Position numbers and translations under genes: made by a program
In this document: positions 12,760 to 25,168 of the stretch, one piece after another
Layout: every line of letters starts with the position of its first letter
Position numbering within the stretch: position 1 is the first letter of the stretch
The notes under the pieces: generated by a model
The model's input: the letters and a program-made list of their open reading frames with translations, nothing else
Databases searched by the model: none
Told to the model about the DNA's origin: nothing
From: Rostratula benghalensis
Lineage: Eukaryota; Chordata; Aves; Charadriiformes; Rostratulidae
DNA length: 64,000 nucleotides
Direction: 5' to 3'
NCBI GenBank assembly: GCA_013399305.1
Contig: VXAI01000181.1
Coordinates: forward strand, 945,250-1,009,249

Positions 12760-12990
12760 TTTTAGCAGTGACATTGCTTATGTTACATCACTTTTCATGT
12801 TACTATGCATCATATTGGTCAAAGATGTCATTATTTATAGCACAGAGATTGTGTCACTATAATTAAGGTTGTGTTAGGGTTTATATTACCTTATAAAAGC
12901 TGTATTTTCAGGAGCCTGTAACTCCATTACCAAATTCATTTTGGCTGTGAAGCTTTCAGTGGCAGAGTATAAGAAATGAAACACGCTTTT
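12760..12990. promoter_or_regulatory. Possible conserved non-coding block
   Basis: The block contains GTTACTATGCATCATATTGG, TCATTATTTATAGCACAG and AATTAAGGTTGTGTTAGGG. It is complex AT-rich sequence with POU/homeodomain-like words and no repeat relation. It ends about 160 bases before a CR1 tail. Function is not shown. Confidence 0.22.
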
Positions 12991-13153
12991 GCCATCTAAG
13001 TGGGTGATGGCTTCTTGCCTTCCAGCTTGGTATCTGCTAGGCCAAATCCAGATTTGGTTCAAGTGGGTACACCTCTTCTAGGACAATGAATTTCTTTTTG
13101 TGGTTTGATGTCTTACTATAAAGCCGTAAGAAGTTATTTCTAAACATAAAAAA

Positions 13154-13322
13154 ACACTGGCAAAGGCTGCCCAGGGAGGGTGTGGAGTCCCCTTCTCTGG
13201 AGATCTTCAAGCCCCACCTGGATGCAGCCCTGAGTGATGTGCTCTGGGCAACCCTGCTTTAGCAGGGGAGTGGGGCTGGGTGAGCTCTAGAGCTCCCTTC
13301 CAACTCTGACAATTCCATGATA
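13154..13322 (+). mobile_element. CR1 LINE fragment, 3' end
   Basis: This is a 5'-truncated CR1 non-LTR retrotransposon in sense orientation. It opens with the GGCTGCCCAGGGAGGGTGTG motif at 13165, continues through the TGGAGATCTTCAAGCCCCAC block near 13199, and ends with CTCCCTTCCAACTCTGACAA and a decayed ATTCCATGAT octamer tail. Only about 170 bases of the terminal region remain, with no reverse transcriptase sequence, so the copy is inactive. Loss of the perfect octamer tail suggests an old insertion. A 72-codon open frame on the opposite strand here is an artefact of the repeat. Confidence 0.9.
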
Positions 13323-13444
13323 TAAACATGGAGACTGTTAAGTCGGTGGACAGACTCTTGAGGCTGTGTAAGTCAAGGCAGCTTCTCTGAACTACAATGT
13401 ACACCAGGGAAAGCTGTGGATGCACTGTTTGAGTTTTCTTTGGG

Positions 13445-13463
13445 TTTTTTTTTTATTTTTTTT
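13445..13463 (+). repeat. Poly-T tract
   Basis: Ten T, one A, eight T, about 120 bases downstream of a CR1 tail. No poly-A retrocopy on the minus strand is recognisable to its right. Confidence 0.9.
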
Positions 13464-15324
13464 GTAGTAAGGATGTAACTATGGTTTATTGAGGGCAACC
13501 CTCAAGATGAATCCAGTGATTCATCACAAAATGGACATACTTAAAGTCATAAAGTGTTGACTGAAAAGCTGGGATATTTTCTTTATGGACTAAGTGTGGA
13601 GCCAATGTTTGAGTAATCCCTTCTATTGGACTGACTGTACACTATTGACAAGCTACCTTTCTGGGTATAGGAATCCATTCTTTAGAGTCAACCCCTTCCT
13701 GACCTGCAGGGAGTTTTGTATATCCCTAAAGCACCACTGTCAATATTGCTGCATTAGTCCAATAAAAGGGATTAGTTGCAACTTGACTCTAAATTTTGTC
13801 TCACTAGTAAAGGCAAGTAATTAAAAATATTGAGTTGTGCAACAAGACACACTGTGTATCGTGATGTGCTAATAACCGAGTCCTTCCAAAATGATCTGCT
13901 GTATTGCTTCCTATGTACACAGTGAATAAAAACAAGTAGGAAATTTCAAAACAAACCTTCAACAAGCAACAGGTCATTTCTGAGTTCCACGTGAAATTAG
14001 CCACGCTGAATATGCAGATAAGCAAAAAGAGCAAAGAGTTCAATATCCTTTCTCCTTCCAGGAACTGATAGGTTATATGACATTTTCAACTAGGCTTTCA
14101 GGCAAAATTTTGACTCTTTCAACATAGTGGATTGTTATCTGAGCATTCCCTTTGAAAATTTCAAGATGACGCACAGAGGAGGAGGCTGCTCAATAGAAAT
14201 AAAGGTATCAGAGCCCATGGCCCCTGATGTTATGGACTTGGTTAGGACTCAGTTGTAAACCAGACAAAATTAGTACTAAGCATAGAAAGTACTACTGTGT
14301 TATGAGCCCCTCAGCACAGAGCCTGTCCATTTGTTCTTGTGTGTGTAATATCCCAGACTGCTGTGTCAGGACTGAAAGATGCTTACAATACCCTTGTTTC
14401 TTACAGACACTTGTAAAACTGGAAGAAACCCAACCCTGCTCTTCTGTTCAATGGAGCATTTTTAGCTTGAACCATTTACTCTGTAGTACGTTACAGTGGG
14501 CCCACAGCTGCCCAGTGCAGGCTGGGTTGGACACTCTGTGTACCACCTAAGCCCAAGCCTGGACTCCTGGAGGAAGTTTGAGGAGATTTTGCTTCCCATT
14601 AGCCCCAGTTCCCTCCACAGTGCTGTCAGTCCCGTGAGGCAGCACGGTAGCATTTCCATAGTCCTTCTAGAAAGCTGGCTGAGCAATGCCTGGGGCGCGT
14701 ACCATTCCACCCCAGTGTCCCTCCTTATGTTCCTACACAGAGGGCTGTTCCACCAGAGGATCCCCAGATGTACCAGTTTGGTTTGACCCCACGAGATGAT
14801 GGGAGGACTCAGCCACCACGTTAGCAGTGGGGATACGTGCTCTGAGGGTCTGGTGCACTCTGCCAGGGCATTGCTGGCTTGCGGGTCCAAACTTCCCATG
14901 GTGCTGGGGAACCCTGTCCTGGGTCTTTGTTGAAAACTGCATGTGGGATCTCCCTGAAACCAGAACCCAGGAACTAAAAGCTGCCAAATCTGAGAAAAAC
15001 TATGTTTAATAAGAGCGTTACTGCTGTAGGCCATTTTATTCCAAACCACGGAAGAAAAAGCCTTCCTTGTTTGTGCCGTTCTTCCCCGCTGCAGAGCAGT
15101 GCATCCCTTTGAAATGGGCTCCCCCACGGACAATTTTTGGCACCCAGTTCATTACTGCTGGCAGTGGTGCAGGACACCTCAGCGTAACTGCTCCAGTGCA
15201 GTGGCTTTGGGATTAAAGCAGGACAAAATGCTGAGATTCACCCTCTGGTTTTATTACATATGACTTAATCTGTTCTCTTCCCCCTTCCCCATTTCTCCTA
15301 GAAGGTGAGGAAAGTGCACAGGGG

Positions 15325-15349
15325 TTTTTTTGGTTTTTTTTTTTTTTTT
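15325..15349 (+). repeat. Poly-T tract
   Basis: Seven T, two G, then sixteen T. It is the longest homopolymer in the window and a likely spot for length error in sequencing. Confidence 0.95.
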
Positions 15350-15737
15350 ATACTGGCTTTATTTACTTGGGTGCTTGAGGATACTAAGTTATGACAAATT
15401 CTTCTCCGCAGTAGCTTTTGGCTTCCTTCGTCTTTGAGCTCTTTAGACCTTTGAACTGCTGCCATTACAGCTGCCTCTCAGCCTGTCATGTGGCTGCTGA
15501 ATTGAGCTTTTGAGTATGCCTCTGCAATGCTCTCATTCCTAACTGTTGTACTTCTAACAGTATCATTGTTTTGAATGAAATAGCACTTCTGTGCCAAAAA
15601 TGGAGGTTATTTCTCTACAGGACATTCTGGGCAGGCAAGCATTCGGCCTGCCTGCTCTCCAAGCTGATCAGGAGCCCTGCAGCAGCATGAGCACAGTATT
15701 GCACAGGACTAAATAAACTGCATTTGCATTTGGGCAA

Positions 15738-15770
15738 AAGTTGTCTTGAAGCACTTGACTGATTCAGGGC
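15738..15770 (+). repeat. Possible ancient repeat end
   Basis: TTGTCTTGAAGCACTTGACT followed by GATTCAGGGC resembles the TTAAGTGCTTTGCTGAATCAGGGCC-type end of the repeat group seen at 12105. The match covers only about 30 bases and the rest of the element is not visible, so the call is tentative. Confidence 0.25.
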
Positions 15771-17446
15771 GTAGTCGGAGGCAGCTTGTCTCTTCTGTGC
15801 AGGATGGATATGTGTTAACCAGTGGGATATATTTTAATGGTGATATATTATTTTTATTTTTACATAATACTTCTGTGCCATTAGTGACTGATGAAATATG
15901 CATTTCACTGGGGTAGGCACCGTGGAACCACAATGGTAACAGACCTTAATCTTGCAGGTATTTATACATCCTTTTAACTTTCTATGAAAAAGCAATCTAC
16001 TGGCTGTGTATCTAAATCAGATGTGTGACTGCTTTGTAGATGAGAACATTTAGAGCTCACCAAGGATAGTCTTGTTTCCAATGAACATATATATTTAGGC
16101 AGTAAGCTAGTGTCTGAATTAATGTAATAGTAGCATTGTCTTAAGCCAAAAATCACTCATAAAGGATCATTAGATTCCAAAAACCTATTAACAAATTTTT
16201 GCACTGTTTAGGTAGGGCCCATAACTAAACAATAACTTGTAATAATTAATTTGTTAAAATAATAGCAAATAATCATTATAACTAGAACCAATATCTTTGG
16301 GATAATAAGCAAATATGTGTTTTGAGTGCAGTGAGTTAAATACACAGAGACAGTGCTGCAGCTGGCTATCATTAGGACAAATTTCAGAGACAGAGCTGGG
16401 GGAAACAATTACTACCTGATGTTTTCTACAAATGCCACTTCAGAGATGAATACGATGGCCTACTGCATTTTGCTTTTTTTATTCTCTTTGGCTTGAGTAG
16501 GAGCATTGAATTAAAACCAAAGCAACAGAATGCTTAGCACTCAAACTGGAGAACACATGATGAGTTTTAAATAATGTTGAGGAAAAGACAACAAAGAATA
16601 GAAGAGGCTTTGTGTCATGTTAGACTTCGTTTTCAAGCAAAACTAAACATCAAAATATTAGAACACAAGCACAAAACCTCATTGTCAGTAAAACTAATTA
16701 GTGTTCTGCTGCTTAATGCAAAAGCCTACATGATGTCTTGACCTTTTTTACACATTGTGTCTAAGGTTGTGCAATAAAACAGAGGGAAGCACAGAATGCC
16801 TCCAGTTAGCCTCAGAGGTTTTCCTCCTTACGGAGTTCAATTGATGGCAACAATACAGCCTATGTATAGAACCCTTTTTTAAAGCTCTACTATTTCTTAG
16901 AGCTTGAGCCAGTGAATTAAACCAGTCACGCTGGCAAATAGTTTTCACTGGAATGATTGCCATTCCCTTTGCATGTCATCTTGCACTTCCAACGGTATAC
17001 ACAGAACAAAGATGAAAAGGTCTTAGAGAAGTAACTGCTTACGAGATGTTCCCACAAAGCCTTCCTTCCTTGAGTTTTTATGCAAATAGGTGCTAGAGAG
17101 CCCTCTTTGAAAGTGATAGCCAGATCTGTTTCACGTTGGCCCCAGATCTTGCACAAATACAGTGCTCAGTGGTACTTTGCTACAGGGTAGTATCTTCTCA
17201 GATAGCAAAAGGAGCTAAAAAAATCTGTCAGAATTTGGGAAACACAGTTCACTGTGTTCTTCAATTTGAAACAAAGTGTTAAGTCCATTTGAAGTCTCTT
17301 ACAGCAAAACAAAGGCCTCTTGCTGGTGACACAGAATCCTTAACTTCCATCCAGTCCCTACTGGACATGCAGATCCCTGACAGCACCTAGTCGGATTTGA
17401 GTAAGCTTAGGTTAAAAGTTTAATTAGTATTTGGTGTTGACCCAAA

Positions 17447-17487
17447 TGGGCCTCAGTTGAAATCATTGTTAAAATTCCCAACTGAGC
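17447..17487 (-). repeat. Possible ancient palindromic repeat remnant
   Basis: GGGCCTCAGTTGAAATCATT followed by GTTAAAATTCCCAACTGAG matches about 18 of 25 positions of an ATTGAAGTCAATGGCAAAACTCCCA-type core, with a GGGCC end on the left. That orientation suggests the minus strand. It is short and strongly mutated. Confidence 0.35.
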
Positions 17488-18601
17488 ACAAACCAACCAT
17501 TACTCCACTCCCATTTGCAAAAAATTCTACTCTCTGTGTATGAAAAACAAAACAAGTAAACGTGAATCAAAAAAAGTAATGCCTAAAAGTTATTTTGAAA
17601 GAAAGGAAAGCAAAGAAAATATGGAAATTACTTATTTTTACACATAAGCTTGAGGAGAGATTGGAAACCTTTTATAGAACCAAGAATGTGTTTCTTGTAC
17701 TAATACAAAATTTGTTCTGAGGCTTTTACTGGTACAAGAAATCAGAAATGTTCTACAGAGACCAACTTTTCAAACTGGAGCCAGCAAATTGCCCATTTAT
17801 TAGAGTAAGACACCTTAGAAAAACTGTCAGAGGACTGTAAGTCAGTCTGGGAAAGGCGTACGAATTTCTCCTTGCTTGGGCTGGTGAAAGACTCCAGCTA
17901 ATCTGTTTGCTGAAGGTGTGTCTTCTGTGCCTGGAAGAAAGCTAAGGTAGAAGGAAAGTTGCTGTATAAATTGTAGAAAGATGCAAAAAAATGCTGTTCT
18001 GGTCACAGTCCTGGGGAAGGTTTGCTTTTTGTGCTTTGTGCTTAGCTGCCAGATGTTGTTAGAATCAGGCTGTTGGTGGTGGTACCATGGCTGGGTACCG
18101 TTTCTCATGGGAGAGTGAAAGTTGGTGTCAGGATCTTGTTATGAAGGAAAGGAAAAAGTAGTCCTGGGTGTTTGCAATTAACAGTGCTCACCAGTAATGC
18201 CAGTAGCGTGTGTACAAGCTGGATTTGGGAATGAAGTGTGTGCTGTATTTCCTACCGTGTGCGGAGTCGATAGCCGTTGGGATGGTTCATTATACAAACT
18301 CCACGAGTCCAATTCTGAAAAACAAACACTTCACTCTCGTGTCCAAATCCTTCAGTAAGGTGCTCCAGTTGCTATTACGCTGTTAAAGGCCGCAGGATGA
18401 ACTATCAGAGGTGATACTGGTACCAGAAAAGGCTTGTAGAGCAGTTAAAATTGAGGGACTGTTGTGTGAGGTACAAAACATGCGGAGTCCCTGACTGCCT
18501 ACTTTCACCCACTCATATATACTTCCCAAATTCCCAAGAATCTGTCTACCATGGCTTGGAGCACAAAATACAATTGCATTAAGATACTCTAAGGAACACG
18601 T
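17488..18601. other. Unique non-coding sequence
   Basis: No repeat or gene recognised. AT-rich up to about 17800, then more balanced. A short CpG-bearing patch occurs near 18255-18310 (GTGTGCGGAGTCGATAGCCG) but is not dense enough to call. Confidence 0.55.
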
Positions 18602-18697
18602 GTTGGGTGATATGGTGTAGGGGAGGAATTTGTAGAGTAGGGCTGATGGTTGGACTCGATGATCCCAAGGGTCTCTTCCAACCTGAATGATTTTCTG
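18602..18697 (+). mobile_element. CR1 LINE fragment, extreme 3' tail
   Basis: A short sense CR1 tail. The recognisable part is GGCTGATGGTTGGACTCGAT (18641-18660), followed by GATCCCAAGGGTCTCTTCCA and ACCTGAATGATTTTCTGATG. This is the terminal motif of avian CR1, with a mutated octamer tail. The 5' limit is soft, because the sequence before 18640 aligns only loosely in my reading. The copy is non-coding and inactive. Confidence 0.8.
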
Positions 18698-19139
18698 ATG
18701 AAATAGGAGACATTGAGACAGACAGAGCACAAAGTGGGAGATGGAGAAGGGGGTCTGTGTGACCGCCTAGAAAAAATACACCTGTCCAATTACCAGAGTT
18801 AGACTTAGTAATTCTAGCCTGAGTAAAATACTCATTCTTCTCACTCATTTCCTTTTGCTGTTACTAAACGCCTCCAGTTAGGAGGGGTCTGATCATCCAG
18901 CAGTGAGATTCAAGTGTCAAACTGACACATCCAGATTTGGGGATAGGGCTGGAGCTGTCGCTTTATTGACTGACAAACACAACTCCAGGCTTTTCCTTTT
19001 TCAGAATTAACCTCCCAGGTCAGAGAGTCTTGAAGCTGACCTCCACTGAAGATAATATTTTCAATTTTGTGATGCGGTGGGTTGAAACTAAACATTTGCT
19101 AATTACAAAGGTACTACAACCCATGCCAAAACCCTTTTT

Positions 19140-19440
19140 TTGTTGTCTGGAGAGTTATAACAATCCTTTTCTGGCAGTTAGTTTTAAGATCATTAAATGA
19201 TCCTCATTTGCAATATATTTGCAGAAGATTACAGCCCATCTAAATTGACCCTGAAGGAAGACTTATTTCATTAATGGGCTGTCCTGTGCTAATGCATAAA
19301 GCTAGAAAAATATATCTATTAAATTCTTAATGTGTAAATGATGTTTCTGGCTTTCTTCTTAATTACAAAGCAAAATGAGCCTGAAGTGCGCTCCGTCTAG
19401 GAAAAAATGATCAATTTAATCCATCTTCCAAGAGAAAACT
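19140..19440. promoter_or_regulatory. Enhancer-like, possibly conserved non-coding block
   Basis: The block is AT-rich but not low-complexity, and dense in homeodomain-type sites: CATTAATG at 19269-19276, TAATGCATAA near 19290, and a perfect 7-base-arm palindrome GATCATTAAATGATC at 19188-19202. Such texture is typical of vertebrate conserved non-coding elements near developmental genes. Conservation itself cannot be judged without an alignment, so function is inferred only. Confidence 0.35.
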
Positions 19441-22400
19441 TTTTCAGTGAGTTCCAAAATTCCAGCTATTCTCAGCTAAGGCTGGAGCCTTATTGCTTTG
19501 TTCAGAAGCACAATAAAATGTGCCAACACAATTTATTTTTTCCCTAGATTCCAATGAACAGAGCTTTTTCACATCAGTTTAGTTTACTCTCTATCTGTTA
19601 AGTTTTTGAGGCAAAAGCTAATGCAAAAACCTGGATGAGCAGTGTGTTAGAAATGAATAATGCCATGAGATTATGGGTTGATGGGGTATATGTAGAATAT
19701 TAATACAGCCCATAGAAAGAAATGTACAGTACATATGGATTTGCAATGTACTCTCTGTACAGAACCACCTCACTGTGCTCTGACTATCATCACAATAGAA
19801 TTCCCAGCCAAAAAAACCCCCAACCCCTTAATAAGGTGAAGGGAAGGCTGTAAATACCTATCAATAATTTAGGTGGAGAAAGGAAGGTAATAGAAGAGTG
19901 CAGTTTGGAGAGCCAAGTGAATGGCAGGAAATTAATTCTAAGTTAGTGCCACGCTTACAACAACCAAAGAATGGAAAGTGTGGAAAGGAGGGAAAGCGCT
20001 GCAGGAGTCTCCTGTCACTCTGCGCACCCCGGGGCCTGCATGGGAGATATGCTTTCAATGACAAGTATCCTCGCTAGCTGACATGTTTAATCTAACATGT
20101 GTCTGGTTTGGTCACAGCCCTTGATGGCTGAGGACCTTTTAAATCCTGTGTACTTTGGCATTTCACTTTCAGCCGATGACATTTTAAGCTGTGTCCAGTT
20201 TACACAGCGGAGTAACTGTATCGTAATGAGGGGTTTCAAATGTCTGCAGATGCATGTAAATGGCAGTAAAATTTTCCAGTGCATGTCCTGGAAAGTTTTG
20301 ATTCTGCTTTCTTTAGATTTTTTTACAATATTCCTGTAGTTGACCGTTGTGCAAGAAAGGAAAGACTGGTGCTGTGTAAGGAAATGTCTGTTATGCCCAT
20401 CTAGGTATGCTCAGGAGCCAGGGAAAAGTATCAAGCATATTCCCAATGGAAGTGCTTCTTGGAGAAGGCCCCTTTGATGACTCCCTCTTGTTTGTGTCAA
20501 GCTGCTCTGTCAGGAGGCTCCTTGCTGGTTTTGGCTGCACAGAGAGACAATTCCTCTGCTTCCAGGGGTTCATTCATCGGGAGTGAATACCCGTGCCTTC
20601 CCTGGTGTCAGAGCACGGCAGTCAGTACAGATGCTGGGAAGACAAAGGAGATCACTAGAGTGACTGGGCTCGGACTTAGAATGGGGTCCTAGTGTTAGTG
20701 TGTACCTTTGATATCAGATGCAGAATGTGGTCCATCCTTCCCAATAAATGACTGTTCTTCTGCACTACCTGATGTTGTCCTGCGGAGCAGATCTGTAGGG
20801 AAATCTTCCTTCCCCTCAGGCATAAGATTTCCTTTCCCTCCATCAGTTCTTTCCCTTTGCAATGAGGTGTTTCCTCACTGCGTTTCTTCCTTCCAAGCTC
20901 CTTCTATCTTTCAAGTGCTGCTTGTGGCCACCACCAACACGGACTGGAAGCAGCAATAACAGCAGCAGCCACAATGCCAGGTAACATCATCCTCTTCTTT
21001 TATACTGCTCTTCTGACAGTTCTGGTACTGCAGAGGAACTGCAACACGTAAACCCTGGACTTACAAAGTGGTGTGTGTTTTGTGCACAAAACCATCTCAG
21101 GGGAAGACAGTCAGCTCTGTCTTGTGTTAGGAAGTGGATGAGTGTGGCTCAGGTACGTGTTGATGTCTATGTTGGGTTGCAGTTCTGCACTTGGTGTGTT
21201 GCAGGAATCCTGCTGTACCTGTGGTGGACTTTCACAGCCCTGTCAGACTTCCAGTTTCCCTTGTGGGCAACGCCTGCTGGAATCACATTCCTAAGAATAT
21301 TAGGGATCTCTGGGTCATAGATCTACCAGGGTGAAGAACATTTTAATCCTTTCCCTAAAAGCAGACAGTTGGGGAATTTCTTCCTTCAGTTGAGTATTTA
21401 TGTGAAATTCAGCACCTTCACAATATAATTATAAAACAAAACCAAAGTTTTATCGTTTGAGAGAGCAAAATCTACTCCTGCTTTGAATTCAAGCCTCCTG
21501 AAGTCTCAGTTTTATTTGCAATTTATTCCCACTTACTATTGCTACCATTCCACTTAATGAATTTGATATTTAATACTTTATTCACACATTTTATTTTTGC
21601 ACCAATTACAGGGAAGACAAGTACATTGCTCTTACAGTTTTCTGTAATCTTCAAGACATTTTTTCTCTTGCATTTTTTATTTCTTCAAAAATAACAATCA
21701 TCTTGTTATTAAAAGAGAGTAACAGCAGGATCAACAATCTTTTAATACTTGGGGTGTATTTAAATGAATCTTTTCACTTCTGTCTGCTAGGAAAACAAAG
21801 AGGGTGAGAGAACATCTTCAGAGTTTATGCCCTTGAAAGGTCAAATGAAGTGTGTGTGAAACTAAAGAAGTCCTACTATAGCCATGCCAGCGGAAATGAA
21901 AATTATACCACTCATACTAACAAGTATATTTCCAAAGGGGCTGGAGGTATTAGAAGACTCTAAACAGATGCCTCTGAACTTAAAATACACTTAATTCCAA
22001 AGGCTTGTCTTGTAATTAATTTAGCCAGCATAGAACCTATGAGGAGAATGCAGGGCATAGCACAGCATTACTCAGCATCCACAAACTTCAAGGAGCATAA
22101 AGACAAGTAATTTAATTAAAAAACCAAAAAACCATTTGCACTAATTTTTCACGTTCATTTCCGTCAGGACCGTAGTGTGAAATGTCAAGGAAAACATTCT
22201 CCAATTTATAGTTTAATCTCCTGCAAGAAAAATACCCATCTGCTATAAAAGGAAAGCGCACACATAAGCCACATCAAAAGGATTTCACTCATACTTTAGT
22301 TTCAGTTTTTATTCACATTAACTGGTACTCGTGGTATGTAAGTCTGTAAACAGCCTATCGACCAAGTGAAGCTTACTACTGACTCTTTTAGTAACACACA

Positions 22401-22512
22401 TCTGAACCCAGAGTTTTAACATGCCTCGTGTTAACACAGCTTGTATTTCATTAAGAAGCACCAAATCTCAGCTGCTACCTGAGAACTGACAGCTGTATTT
22501 TTCTAGCATTAA
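19441..22512. other. Unique non-coding sequence
   Basis: Several 60-89 codon open frames between 19861 and 21320 overlap on both strands and show no family features. No transposon motif is seen. CAGCAATAACAGCAGCAGCC near 20950 is a short CAG-rich word only. Confidence 0.55.
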
Positions 22513-22564
22513 CGAACGCGCAGGGGGAGAGCGGCGCCCGGGCACTAACGCGCCGTGGACAACG
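22513..22564. promoter_or_regulatory. Isolated CpG-dense micro-patch
   Basis: Ten CpG dinucleotides in 52 bases, including AACGAACGCGC and GAGCGGCGCCCGGGC, surrounded by CpG-poor AT-rich DNA. It is far too short for a CpG island. In a methylated vertebrate genome such density normally survives only if the DNA is unmethylated in the germ line or was acquired recently. It may be a small regulatory site. No transcript start can be shown. Confidence 0.4.
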
Positions 22565-22839
22565 CTGGACTTTCTTGAGCTTCTGGTGCAAGTCTATTTG
22601 CAATCCTGGTGTTTTGAAATCCTGGTTGGTACAGCAAAGGAAGCTGCTGCTCCTTCCTTTTTCCAGATGTTTTTAGCGTTGGAGTGTAATGTGACAAAGC
22701 CTTTCGCCCTCATCTTGACCTCCTCCCAGGTGATGCTTGGAACAAACAAGCCCGATGCTAAGAAGCATCTTGTAGGTGCTTATCTGTAGAGCTCTGTGAT
22801 GGAAATGACAGTTGCAATAGAGAAGGTGACCAAATGAGC

Positions 22840-22960
22840 CCATCATTTGTAATGATAATTAAACATTCTTAAGTGCAGTAGATCTAAAGGACCATCATCT
22901 GCCCATCAGAATTGCTATATAATGAAATAATTCATTGTAGAACTGCTAGGAAACATGCTG
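22840..22960. promoter_or_regulatory. Possible conserved non-coding block
   Basis: AT-rich stretch with TAATGATAATTAAACATTC near 22849 and GAAATAATTCATTG near 22923. The sites resemble homeodomain binding sequences. The call rests on texture only. Confidence 0.22.
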
Positions 22961-25136
22961 GTCTTGGAGCAATGGGGAGGAAGGTTGGTAACCATAAGGC
23001 AGTTGAGACTAATATTTAGGAAGGATTATTCAATCCAGGTGCAAACAAATATGGATGGGAAGGTCTGAATTTCATTTGATAGAGCAAGAAATTTGGCCAG
23101 CAAATATGGAAAGAACAGGTTTCTCTCTTTGCTCCTTCCATAAAAGGATAGCAATGAATCATTAGCAGCATCTGTGTTTAATTATTAGGTTTTGATGCTG
23201 TTAACCTACTAAGGTAAATAGGAGATAATCCTGCTTCTGAAACAGTCCCTACATCAGGTTCTCTTCACACTCGGGTAGACCTTGTGACATGATTTTCCTT
23301 AACCTTTCCCACATTTCCTTCGTTTCTGCCCCCCACCCCCGGTGAAAACTTAAATTTGTAAAGCATATTTTTTCTGCAAAATAAGATCAGAGACAATTTA
23401 GCTAGACTGTGTGATGTTGTTATCGCCCCAGTGTAATTAGCTGTGGTGGCTTCTTCCCCAGTTAGAGGTTGACCTGTATGAGTTTCACCAAGAGAATGCT
23501 ATGGGGCCTTCTCTTTGCTGCTGTTGTAACATCCAGGGAGCCATCAGTGCAAAGCCACAGTGAGAGACCGCGTTGCAGTGAAGACATAACTTTGGACAGC
23601 CATGTAATTTCCTTTTCTGGTTGGTCCCTGACAAGAGACAATATGTTATAGTTCCAGGAATGGATAACAGGGGGAAGAGGGGAAAGTACTATAGCTTTAT
23701 TTTAAAGTCTGTATGATCCTGCTTTGTTTTTTGAATAGCTTCTTAGACTTAGGTTGGTATTGTGCTCAATAAATTATACTTTTCTTTCCAGATATGCTGC
23801 CCATTAAGTGACTGGGCTGGGGTGTTTCCAAGCATTTGGTCTGGTTTCCTGCAGGATTATGATTAATAAATACTAGCATACAAAAGCAGTTAAACACTTG
23901 TGCTTTGCCTTTCTTAAAATCTCTTATTGAAGGTACTTTATGCCAAATTCTCTGCTGCTTCTGGACCCTCTCTAACTTCAGCGGCGAGTTTCCTATTGCT
24001 GTTTGTAGAGCATGGTTCTGTCTGTCGTAGTCCACTGTATCCAGATCAGTAAAAAAGCACTATATATTTCATTCAGTCTTCTCAATTGAAAATATTGCAG
24101 ATTGCCTTTTGAAATCAGCTCTTGCATTTGTTTAGGGAATTTTTTCATTCTGCATGCAGTACATCAGGGGATAAAGTATGCAGTTTGTTTTCTGAACAGG
24201 CAAGCGGTAAGAGAACACGTATATCCAGGTTTGAACATTGGTTGGAAAATTCATCTTGTGGTGCTGATGGAAGATTATACCCCATCTGTATTTTACTGGT
24301 ATCGTACTGCACATTTATCTGTTAAATTTCTCATTAGGCTTTATTTCTGTCATCTGATTTCTTACTTTTTTTAAATTAAAAAAAATGAAATAAAAATTCA
24401 GGCTTTTGACCAACAGCTCAGACATTTATCAGAATATGACATCATATTTTAGCTACCTCTGCCTTGAGTTCCTATCCTTCACTTTTCTCTATAAAATAAT
24501 TAATTTCCTTTGGGTTTTCTCCTTCTAAAAGCTTTGGGTTTGTTCTGAGAGACAAACGTTTTTGGGAAGCCTTCGAAATTCTCAGAGATGCTTAGATGCC
24601 CTAGCGGTATTTGGCTACTGTGGTGATTGATAAGTGATGGCAGGAAAATTCCCTTGGAGGGACCCCTTGTGAGGATTATTCCCTTCTCTCCATTTCACAT
24701 GTGAAATTGCTGCTTTTAAGTCAGGTATTTCTAAAGTTCATTAGGTAACTTAGCGTCCCATCCTCTCTCCAGATAAAGACTTAACTCTGTTTAAGACGGC
24801 ACTGTCTGAACTGCACTTTTGCCTTCTTTGCAGGTGTTCGAGTACAGTAAGCAGCCTAAATATGATACATGAGCCAGGAATACATCACAGCATTTAGATT
24901 CTACCTCACTCTAGCCAGAAATAGGAAATAAAACTCGCAATCTGACTGTTTTCATTGTATTATTATAACAGAACAACTGTGAAATATGTAAGTCTTTCAT
25001 GCCTTTAGTAATATTATGAGGAGTATTACCACTATCTAGATCTCTAGTAAATCCTGCAGAGCTCCAAATCATTGAGTCTTAGAGGAATCTCTCATAATCA
25101 CATGGAAATTCAGTATAACCTTTGTAAATTAGATTG

Positions 25137-25168
25137 GTGTATGTGCATGTATATGTGTGTGTGCATGT
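25137..25168 (+). repeat. Degenerate (TG)n repeat
   Basis: TG-rich stretch with TATGTGCATGTATATGTGTG and GTGCATG. It is an interrupted, short purine/pyrimidine-alternating repeat set in AT-rich sequence. Confidence 0.8.

Larger units (their letters stand above)
13464..17446. other. Unique sequence with a GC-richer block
   Basis: The part 14460-15180 is GC-richer than its neighbours and contains the longest open frame of the window: minus strand 14462-15133, 223 codons. The predicted protein has no domain I recognise, is Trp/Ser/Pro-rich in a composition-driven way, and overlaps open frames on the other strand. I do not call it a gene. The rest of the interval is plain AT-leaning DNA. Confidence 0.5.

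Noticed and set aside
14462..15133. Protein-coding gene on the minus strand (223 codons)
   Set aside because: No domain or family is recognisable, other frames are open on both strands in the same GC-richer block, and no flanking exons or splice pattern can be supported.
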